Notes under the pieces: generated by a model | Told to the model about the DNA's origin: nothing | What the model saw: only the letters and a program-made list of their open reading frames with translations | The model's database searches: none | In this document: positions 27,904 to 35,727 of the stretch, piece by piece | How positions within the stretch are numbered: position 1 is the stretch's first letter | How the letters are laid out: every line of letters starts with the position of its first letter | Source of the DNA: Chara braunii | Taxonomy: Eukaryota; Streptophyta; Charophyceae; Charales; Characeae | Assembly: GCA_003427395.1 (NCBI GenBank) | Contig: BFEA01000522.1 | Span: 1,050,170-1,085,896 of the forward strand | Length of the DNA: 35,727 bases | Reading direction: 5' to 3' | Made by a program: the position numbers and the translations under genes

Positions 27904-28485
27904 ATGGCTGCTAACGTACAGAGCCCGAATCCACAACAGATTGCTAATCAACCAAATCCTAACCAACCCGCCCCACGAGCACGGGCTCCCATGACGCCAC
28001 CTGATCTCTATCTATTCGATTCAGCACATCATCTCGCAGGAGCATGGCTGGCCACGCTTAGAGCACAGCAGTACGATGATAACGAAGCACAGATCAACAT
28101 TCCGACTCGAATGGGAGGAGACACTCATCATTGGTTTAGTACCTACGTATGGGTTGATCTTCCAACCTTCGAACGGGATTTCATGAATCGATTTGATTAT
28201 ATTCACCCAGAGCAAGCGCTTTACATGATCAAGGACCGAGTGCAAAAACCTCTTGAATCCGTTGCAGAATATCGAAATCGGTTCTACCGAATGTTTGTGA
28301 AAACTGAGCGAGGTGAGCAAGTAGGGAGAGATTTGCTCATTGACGGGCTTCGCAGCCGAACAATAAGGGCTATTGCGAAAGCAATTTTCCCCCATCACTC
28401 ACACACTACAACAAATCATGGCCGCTGCGGAAGAAATGGAATGGAAGTTCGCGGTGAACTTCCTAGAAGGAGAAGATTATTCTAG
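27904..28485 (+). CDS. gag: Element C gag, N-terminal part
   Basis: The ATG follows the leader (ccaaaATGGCTGC). After a proline-rich start (about 1-35) comes a retrotransposon gag capsid domain: DSAHHLAGAWLATL, THHWFSTYVWVDLPTFERDF, RFDYIHPEQALYMIKDRV and ESVAEYRNRFYRMF. Genuine homology ends near IRAIAKAIFP (about 28390), where a shift moves the reading to the frame of 28373-28729; the last 30 residues here are out of frame. It is a capsid-forming protein, broken by frameshift. Confidence 0.85.
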   Translation: MAANVQSPNPQQIANQPNPNQPAPRARAPMTPPDLYLFDSAHHLAGAWLATLRAQQYDDNEAQINIPTRMGGDTHHWFSTYVWVDLPTFERDFMNRFDYIHPEQALYMIKDRVQKPLESVAEYRNRFYRMFVKTERGEQVGRDLLIDGLRSRTIRAIAKAIFPHHSHTTTNHGRCGRNGMEVRGELPRRRRLF

Positions 28486-29191
28486 AGAAGGAGATTCATC
28501 CGAACTCGCACGAGCGAGAGCTGAGCTGGCTGCATTACAGAATAAGTTCGAAAATATGGGGTTTGTGTCAGGCCCCGTTACCTATCTGGAGCAGATAGGT
28601 CCCAAACGACTTACCCCAAGTGAAATCCCGAGCGTCTCTATTCCTGTGATACCAACACCTGTAAGGGCGTTACCCCCGCCACCGGTCGAAACCCCTGTAA
28701 GATTGAGTGAGTCCGCAACCATTTTTTAGCTTACCAAAACGCTAATTAGCTTGATCCAAGAAAGCAAAAAGGAGCAGCGAGAGCACAATGCTCGATTGGA
28801 AGCCATGATGAGGAACATGCGGCCCATTGCGGTGCGCGCCCCTCCGATTCAGCAAGGGTTAGCCCCGGCACCCACTCTCGGGAGAGTCGCAAGCAATCTG
28901 AACGTCTGTTACGTCTGTCATCAACCAGGGCATCTAGCCCATGATTGCCCTCACAGGCCTCCGCAACAACGTGTCGGGGTCGCGCCGATGGTTGAGGCCC
29001 CCATCGCTAATGGACCAGGACAAGTCGGAGCTTCAATGGAAGAAGTAGAGGGTGGGGAAAGTGCCTTAGCCACCACGGAAGAAGCCGCTGAGCTCATCCC
29101 GTTAGATCAGTACGTATCACTTGGTTATCCCGGGCTTGGAATGATCGGAACGATCAGACCAGCGCCAGAACAGAAAGAAGTGGCGGAGTAG
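28373..29191 (+). pseudogene. gag: Element C gag, C-terminal part with CCHC knuckle and an amber stop
   Basis: The frame continues gag after the shift (ITHTLQQIMAAAEEMEWKF), with a charged helix (ELARARAELAALQNKFENMG), then a TAG at 28727-28729 after SESATIF, and resumes (LTKTLISLIQESKKEQREHNARLEAMMRNM). The zinc knuckle CYVCHQPGHLAHDC (28907-28948) is C-x2-C-x4-H-x4-C. It ends in an acidic tail (EEVEGGESALATTEEAAEL) at a TAG at 29189-29191. Both stops are TAG, which would arise from CAG by one C-to-T change. Confidence 0.8.
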
Positions 29192-29209
29192 CGACCGTCT
29201 CCAGGTGAA

Positions 29210-29470
29210 ATGGAGTTGGGAGGACCCACCTTCGTCACAGAGGAAATCGATGTGCTTAACATCGTTCGAGCCTTGGACCATCGGATTCCGCTTCCGATCG
29301 GTCATTTGCTCTCGATCTCTGAGCAAGCTAATGAGCGAATGCTACAGCACTGCAAGGCAAACCGAAAACGATTCGCCCTTGCCCGAACACCGAACGTAAA
29401 GTCTAAAAATCCCGCGCCCGAGGAAAAACCGGTTGGCACTTCGGATCCGATACGAGTAGGGTTAATCTAG
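29210..29470 (+). pseudogene. Element C gag-protease linker, same frame as gag
   Basis: The frame shared with gag and protease stays open between two TAG codons. It contains GPTFVTEEIDVLNIVRALDHRIPLP and a basic RKRFALARTP part. No domain is recognised. Position and shared frame indicate that it was part of one long gag-pol frame. Confidence 0.5.
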
Positions 29471-30076
29471 AAAGACGATCATTTCCTACGGATCAAACCC
29501 ATCCCGTGGAAATCTGCAGAATGTGATATCGAAATTTGGGGAATTCCGTACAGTGCAATCATCGATTCGGGAGCGGCGGTTTTAGCTATCTCACTGAGAG
29601 TGGTTGAAAGGGCAGGTAGGAAAAAAAATCTAATCATGCTTTCAGCGAAAGATCAGCTCGTTTCGATCGACGAAGAAAATATTAAAACAGTGGGAAGGAT
29701 GACCAATGTCGCTTTTCGATTAGGAAAGGTGCATGCACTAGGAGATGTCGTCGTGTTAGATGTGAATACCTACGACGTTCTTTTCGGACTTCCTGCTCTT
29801 ATGGCATTACGAGCGAACCTGGATTTCAAGCGATGGTCGATCATCCTCCGAAATACAGGAGGAAAACCCTATGTTGTGCCTATGAGACTAACCCTTCGTA
29901 CGACCATCAATGCGGTCCCACGGGTTTCGCCGATGATGGCAGGGACTCTCCGTATGATATCCTGGGATGAATCCGCAGATGGGGATTCATCAACGAATGA
30001 TGAGGACAACAGTGATGAGGACGATCCGGAAATCTCGAAGCTAGCGCGACAACGTGTTTACTACCCGCCACCCTGA
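29471..30076 (+). pseudogene. pol: Element C aspartic protease
   Basis: After the TAG at 29468-29470 the frame reads KDDHFLRIKPIPWKSAECDIEIWGIPYSAIIDSGAAV, with the catalytic DSGA intact (D at 29564). It continues through VVVLDVNTYDVLFGLPALMALRANLDF, the second half of a retropepsin fold. The acidic C-terminal tail (DSSTNDEDNSDEDDPE) ends at 30076. The first Met is at 29600, after the active site, so the protein was made as part of a polyprotein. It cleaves gag-pol. Confidence 0.8.
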
Positions 30077-30594
30077 ACGATAGTGAGAACGATGCATCTG
30101 ACCAGTAGGAACATTCAAAGGACCAAGGCGATGATCTTGGGTGAACCCCTTTTTGCAGATTTCGAGGATGGTCGATTCTTTGGAACCCCTTCAAACCCTG
30201 TACGAACAGATCACCCCGCTTCTTTCCAGATACTGCCACAAAAAGCATTACTGCGACATTACTGATCTACCAAAGTCCCTCTTGACACCTGCAAAAGAAG
30301 TGCGACTGTTGCTCTTGGGGGAAGCCAGTTCTTTGGAACCCCCTGGGCGCCTTAAAGCTGACTCAGACGAACTTGGAGTAAAGATCGCAACTAAAACCGT
30401 ACCATGGCAGGATGTCTGTGACGGAATCACCCCAGAAGGACACGTGGCCATTCGGGAAGAAGACGCCCCGATGATGGTCACGGTGTTCTCCTGGCGATCG
30501 GACCATTTCTTCATTTCTGCACCCCCACCCGATATGGCAAAACCTGCACGCACAAAACAGATAGACGTTCGGATCTGGGACCAACTTTTTTGAG
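30077..30594 (+). pseudogene. pol: Element C region between protease and reverse transcriptase
   Basis: A 150-residue frame at 30141-30593 reads plausibly (ISRMVDSLEPLQTLYEQITPLL, KEVRLLLLGEASSLEPP, RTKQIDVRIWDQLF) and is shifted relative to both protease and RT. It has no recognised domain and is followed directly by the RT frame. Confidence 0.5.
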
Positions 30595-31411
30595 TTACAC
30601 GTGCCACAGTACGTACCCGATGAGATTCATCTATTGATCGCGGACATCTTGACGGAATATCGAGAAGCGATTAGCGTAACAGACACTGACATTGGTCTGT
30701 CGTTAGTCATTCAACACGAAATACAGACAGGGAATCACTCCCTGATCCATTGCAAGCCGTACCGATAATCCCTGATAGAGCGCAAAAAGGCTCTCGAACG
30801 AATTCGGGAATTCGAAGCCAGCGGGTGGATTGAACCCGCCACCGGACCATGGTCATTTCCCGTGGTATTAGTGCCGAAGAAAAACGGATCAATTCGCATA
30901 TGCATCGATTATCGCAAGTTGAATGAAATCATGATTAAAGATGTGTATCCCCTGCCCCGAATTGATGATTTGTTGGATGCGATTGGTTGCGCCAATTATT
31001 TTAGCGAGTTTGATATTCGGCATGGCTTCCATCACATTCTGGTAAAGGACGAAGATCGGCCAAAGACGGTCTTCGTGTTGTTTGAAGGCACGTGGCAGTG
31101 GGTTCGGTGTCCGATGGGGATTTGCAACGCGCCTGCCACGTTTCAACGAGCAATGAACATGACATTCCAGAAGTTCGTCAACAAGACGCGGCTAACAGAG
31201 GGGATGATCAACTTCTGCGTGATCGTGTACATGGACGATATCCTTGTCTACTCGGAGACCTATCACGGGCGCGCGCAACACATCGAGTGGACATTGGGAG
31301 CGCTGAGAGACGCTGGGTTCAAGATCGCGCTCGAAAAGAGCGAGTTTTTTCTCTCGGAAATTTCGTTCTTGGGCTACGTCGTAACACGTGGAGAACTGCG
31401 GTCGGACTCAA
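30595..31411 (+). pseudogene. pol: Element C reverse transcriptase (3'-truncated)
   Basis: The frame starts LHVPQYVPDEIHLLIADILTEY. It has a TAA at 30766-30768 where CAA is likely, and then the RT core: LVPKKNGSIRICIDYRKLN, PLPRIDDLLD, FSEFDIRHGFHHI (first catalytic D), WVRCPMGICNAPATFQRAMN, and VYMDDILVYS with the YMDD active site. It proceeds to SEFFLSEISFLGYVVTRG and breaks at SDSRK (31411), where RT joins RNase H. The following bases belong to other DNA. The polymerase motifs are intact, but RNase H and integrase are missing on this strand; a matching continuation lies inverted at 17060-14814. Confidence 0.88.
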
Positions 31412-32366
31412 GAAAAACACTGGGTACCGAGCATGGCCAGAGGAAGTCGGTAAGGTGTGGGTGGAAAATAAGATAAAAAATCAGTCAGAACAGGATCTCA
31501 GACGAAGCTGAGGGAACAAAGTGGAGATGTAAAAATCCTCGATATCATAAAGATCAAGGCTGAAGTGGGGCAGTGAATGGGAAGTGGACCAACGTAAGTG
31601 ACATACAAGGCAGTGAAATATAAAAATCAAGACAGTCCTCTTCTTGTGGGAGCTCTGTAGCACTGAGGAAAAACAAGGAAAAAAATGTACCTTTGGAAGT
31701 CGCCCCTGGATGGATAAGAGTAAAACTTGAAGGGCGGCGATAGTAAGAAAAAGTCAAGCAACAGAGGTTCAAAGCCATCTATTCCCTCTCTTATGTGTAA
31801 TGGCATTTTAGGAAATCGGCTTTCTGACTTTGACGGATGCAGATGGGGCAACGGTAATCCCATCAGAACCGGTGGATTGTTGTCCCACTCCAAAAATGAT
31901 ATTGCAAATGACTTGTAAGCTTTACGGTGAACATGTGCCAATCAGACTCCCACACCTCTCCATGAAAAGTGTAATTTTGAAAATTGACCAAGGGTACAAA
32001 AAGTTGTATTTTCCAATCTTGGATGCTCGCATCTCTCCGCAAGTGGTAGAATCTGTGTCTCAAATTGAAGTTCGCTAATTCAACATCAACATTATACAAG
32101 AACGAACCATCCAAGAGTTGAGTGGATCAGAGTTATCCCGCAACTATCTACGCTCATTTTATTCAAATTTATTGGAAGTGAATGAGAAACTCCCCGAAGT
32201 GTACAAGTCGCAATCGGCCTTCATGGGCTCAAAACTTACAAAAGAGTGGAGATCCTCCTCTCATATGAACTCTTCAAGAGGCAGTACCAGAGACCAGTCG
32301 AACTCCCATATGGTCATATCCTGCATCCAAGGACAAATAGCGAACGAAGAGGGGACAAATGGATAA
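31412..32366 (+). pseudogene. Decayed ORF upstream of LINE endonuclease (ORF1-like)
   Basis: One frame is open from 31830 to 32366 except for a single TAA at 32076-32078, with protein-like stretches KLYGEHVPIRLPHLSMKSVIL, SRNYLRSFYSNLLEVNEKL and GSKLTKEW. It lies directly before an endonuclease domain on the same strand, where a non-LTR element has ORF1. No RRM or CCHC motif is evident, so this rests on position. 31412-31830 shows no clear frame. Confidence 0.4.
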
Positions 32367-32367
32367 G

Positions 32368-32901
32368 TTACGAGTGCCATCATAAAACGTATGGGGTCTA
32401 GGGGACATAAGTGGCTGATCAAATAAGAGATGGATCAAAACCTGGTTGCACGAATGACGAGTAAACTGTTTACTACTGCAATGAAGAGAAGATCAAGGAA
32501 TTGAGCCCGTGGTGTGAGGATCCCAAAGTATAGAGTTTGCTCAGCGCACTTGAGGGGGAGTGGGCATTCTACTACATAGAGGTCTACACGTTCAGGTAGT
32601 AGAATAAGAAACAAATATCTTGGGAAGATGGACGTTGATACAACAGGAAATAGGAACTAAAGACTTGGGGATTATGACAATCTATGCATCTATAGGCTTA
32701 GATGGAATGACGACCTTCTTCAAAAACTTGGTACATCATATTCCTAAGGTGGACAAACTGATTGTGGCAGGTGATTGGAACAGGTGTTTGGAGGAAGCCG
32801 TGCAGGCAGACTCGACTGCACCACATAAAAAGGATGTTCAGGTCTTGTTGGATCTGATAATAACAACGATTTCATCAAAACAGACATATTTTATTTTTTG
32901 A
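32368..32901 (+). pseudogene. LINE endonuclease domain (EEP type), several stops
   Basis: A single frame runs through NVWGLGD, KRWIKTWLHE, VNCLLLQ, GVGILLHRGLHVQV, LGRWTLIQQEIG and MTIYASIGLDG to IPKVDKLIVAGDWNRCLEE, the GDWN motif of exonuclease-endonuclease-phosphatase nucleases. The early half contains about seven stops (mostly TGA), some next to A-rich or CG contexts; from 32620 it is open. The domain lacks its C-terminal third (SDH motif), and no LINE reverse transcriptase follows. In the intact element it would nick target DNA to prime reverse transcription. Confidence 0.7.
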
Positions 32902-35636
32902 ACGAAATTAAAATCTATTTTTTTAAACAAAATTTTATGAAATTGAGGGTATCGTTGTCGGTACGAATACTCTTATAATCCACATTGTTTTTTTGCAAGT
33001 GATAGAAAATAAGTTTAATTTGAAAATTGAGTACACAAGCAAGTCACGACTGTAGTATCTTTTGCATTGACTAAATGTTTAACTGAAGAGAGATAGTGCG
33101 TGGACACGTAGTTTTAAGCCATGCGTAATTTGTCTTGTTGATGTTACAAAACCGGTATAAATGCCGATCAACTTTTGTTTTTTTATTAAATTAGAACTAA
33201 AAGATATTTTCCTTAAGACCATATTTTTTTACCATGGCACACGGTGCAATAAGGCATTCTGAATGCTCATTTGGCAGTACGACCTTGACATGGACAACGG
33301 TATGTGTGATGTTTATAAATAGAGCTCGACCCTTATGTGGCGGGCACGGTAGCGTGGTGGCCGTTGGTTCGGTCGGGAGGCAAAGATTTGGAATTGGGGC
33401 GTTTAGGACGGCCACGAGCAATATAGTATCCGTTTATGTAGGTTTTCGATAGGGCTAGTACCAACCTTGGGCCTAACACTGTTGGTTACGATATTGGACT
33501 TTCACCAAGGAGGTACGAGGATCAAAGCCAGCGACCAACAATGAGGAACCGATGGAGTGGCTTGAAGGAATCGAGGGGTTGAGGCTTCGGCGAGGGTATA
33601 CCCCTTTGATTTTTGTTGTAGGTCTTGGCAATGGGTCTGATTGACAGGGTCAAGGACGCCGCAGGGATCCATTCCCCTCTCCCTTCCTAAAGTATCCGCT
33701 ATATTTATTTATTTTGATTTTTATTTTTTTATTATTCTTTGGTTCCATTTTATTTGGGACACGGTAGCAGTTCCGATCTCGGAATCAGTATCGGTGCTCG
33801 TCCCAACGAGTCTGTTTCAGTTGATACACCAGTGAACTGATGACAAACAAACACAAATTCGGACCCAGAATGATGGAAACAATGAATGTAATGAATATTT
33901 TTGACTTATCTGACTCCAATCGGCCCGGTGTTGATACCTCAAGGTTGTAGTTTACGACTCAGTCATTTGAGACATCTGCTGAGGCTTAAAGCGATACCTA
34001 AACTGTGATGCGACGCATATAGGCAGCGCACTCGTGCCCGGAATATCTGGGGGTTTGGTTGCTCCCTGAATTATAGTTTTGAGAAGACAACCTCTGCAAT
34101 GGCCTCAACTAGTTGATACGTTCACGAGCTGTCGAAATACAGACTCGAGTTCGACATTCATTGGAAGCAGGGGAATAGAGTACCGCAATTCTATTTTGCT
34201 CGGACCTGCCTGTCCCACAACATTGTTTCAAGACGGGTACCCCACTTCGTCCTTCGGGACATCTGTTAAGACTGGAACGTTACAGAGAGGATTAGCAGAA
34301 CCGTGTTGTTCTCACCCGAACCTCGCCAACAAAAGGGAGAACTGACTCGTAGTGGTGTGCAATTGCCTGGGCTTTAACACACCGGGCACAGAGGGGCGCA
34401 TACCTATCCAAGAAATGGACTGGTCCCATGGCAAAAAAAGAAAAAAGCAGGAGGTAAAAGAGAGTGGGGCGGGACCGATTAGTGAGTAGAAAAAAATTCG
34501 GAGGGCTACTCGACGGGTTTTTATTTTGTGTTGTTGTTGTTTGCCTTAAATGTGTTGCGTAGAGGATAGTACCAGACTGCGTTAGGTAATGCCCTAAACA
34601 GAATAGAAGAAGAAGGCGAAAGAGGAAGAAGTTGACGAGGAGGACAAGAAAGAAGGACTCAATGGTATCACGAAGAGTTGGTGGTGTTGCACATCATCGA
34701 GTTCGTTGAAGCGACTTCTTCCAGCTTGGAGCAGTCGCGCCGAAGATGGTGGGGGTTATCCTGGCGATGGTCGTGTTGTGGTGGTGGTGATTGCACTACT
34801 GTTTGTGGTGGCGATCTTCATTCCGATGCTGCACGGTACCTCCTTCACCATCAAGGTTTTGTCTCCAGAAAGGAGGTTATCTTCATGATGATGGTGTTGT
34901 TCTTTGCGATTGTTTTGTTGATCGTTGTACCGTTCATCGTCTTCATGAGCGACTTACTTATGCCAATGCATCTTCTCTTATTTTAGTGGGAGATACATTC
35001 TCACTCTGCATGTTTGGAGAATACTGGAAAGAGGCCCATAGCCACGCGTCTCATTCGTAAGTCGCTGCGGTTACCGATATCGTCATGATCCGGGTGCTTG
35101 TTGCACCTGTTGATCAGCGTCGAGACCGTGGCCATCGTCATGCAGGTCATGTTGCTCATTATTGTATTCGTCATCGCTCTACTCACGGTCCTCAACTGAC
35201 TTGAGGTCTTCATCCCTGTGGGTACGACTAAGCTTGGTCGTGGGAATGACTAGGTGCGTTCGTATTGTGGCAACTGCGAGAGGAAGGAAAGGTTCAAATG
35301 ATAGTGGATACTTACCTAGCTGAGCCCGTAAGTCGGGTGCATCGGGAGGATAGGAAATCATGCGTGGAGAGAGAGTGAGAGTGAACGAGCTAGCTGCTAA
35401 GCTGTTGCGCAGAAATGAGAACGAGCGGAATATGGCAGTGAATCTTTACAGTTTCTACCATAAAGTTTATTTTTAATTACACAAGTGGACCCGCCGCAGC
35501 TACGCTGCGGCCGTGGAGAGGGCAGAGGCAGGATTGATAAATTTTGAGTGCAAACGAAAAAAAACAAAAAAAAAACAAAGAATGTATGTCTCTCTCTTTT
35601 TCTCTCCTCGTCTCCGTCTGTCTCTCTTTCTTTGTG

Positions 35637-35639
<3 letters not shown>
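32902..35639. other. No gene recognised
   Basis: AT-rich to mixed sequence with short unremarkable frames. 34600-35200 is rich in GAT/GTT-like triplets and has a hydrophobic 102-residue plus-strand frame (34678-34986) of simple composition. An 8-bp perfect hairpin, GCCGCAGC/GCTGCGGC with a TAC loop, is at 35493-35511. Confidence 0.5.
33314..33321 (+). promoter_or_regulatory. Possible TATA box
   Basis: TATAAATA followed by GAGCTCGACC matches the plant core promoter consensus, but no gene is recognisable downstream, so it may be chance or a relic. Confidence 0.25.

Positions 35640-35727
<88 letters not shown>
35640..35727. repeat. (GA)n microsatellite at the right edge
   Basis: A pure GA run of 88 bases continues to the end of the window, preceded by CT-rich sequence. 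Confidence 0.98.

Noticed and set aside
34678-34986. 102-residue frame with a hydrophobic segment
   Set aside because: Triplet-biased low-complexity DNA makes such a frame likely by chance; no motif, and other frames are open in the same place.

Overview
The window looks like repeat-rich nuclear DNA of a streptophyte, most likely a charophyte alga of the Chara type. The basis is plant-style Ty3/gypsy gag-pol fragments, a primer-binding site close to the 3' end of plant initiator tRNA-Met, a U6 snRNA copy ending in the plant-type GGTCCAAATT, and a gag (from 22996) resembling those common in Chara; the genus is inference. I see no intact host protein gene. Both ends are dinucleotide microsatellites ((CA)n left, (GA)n right), so the window is probably a whole small scaffold. 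It has a 185-base N gap at 20938-21122.

Layout. 70-1177: copy 1 of a dispersed repeat ('family A') holding a conserved 42-codon exon-like frame with a splice donor. 1178 to about 3952 (minus): a long LTR ('family C') with TATA box and G-box palindromes. 3953-5300 (minus): two overlapping retroelement-type ORFs. 5300-13130: no protein gene; it holds a hairpin cluster (5941-6128), a 127-bp tandem duplication (6801-7054), an array of about 17 hairpins sharing one loop but with different paired stems (7523-8680), and a tRNA-like sequence (8938-9018). 14140-17060 (minus): RNase H, a PHD-type zinc finger, integrase, and a small ORF overlapping the pol stop. 17062-20250: AT-rich, with a possible TTAA-flanked MITE (19243-19913). 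20262-20360: U6 snRNA pseudogene. 20772-22205: family A copy 2, inverted. 22996-26094 (plus): element D (gag, protease, start of RT). 26095-31411 (plus): element C (LTR, PBS, structured leader, gag, protease, RT). 31412-32901: decayed LINE with an endonuclease domain. 32902-35727: no recognisable gene.

How the pieces fit. Element C stops at the RT/RNase H boundary (31411, plus strand). The minus-strand pol fragment starts at the homologous point (about 17060) and runs on through RNase H and integrase, and a family C LTR lies further along the same strand. Inverting 17061-31411 would rejoin a continuous gag-pol reading toward the minus-strand LTR. So the window may be one nested, rearranged element, or a mis-assembly of one. 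The C LTR ends at 1178, where homology between the two family A copies also stops, so C probably inserted into a family A repeat. All coding parts carry stops or frameshifts, and several stops look like C-to-T changes at CAG, CAA or CGA codons.

The most unusual signal is the hairpin array at 7523-8680: paired stem changes around a fixed ACTTA loop imply that a folded structure is, or was, maintained.
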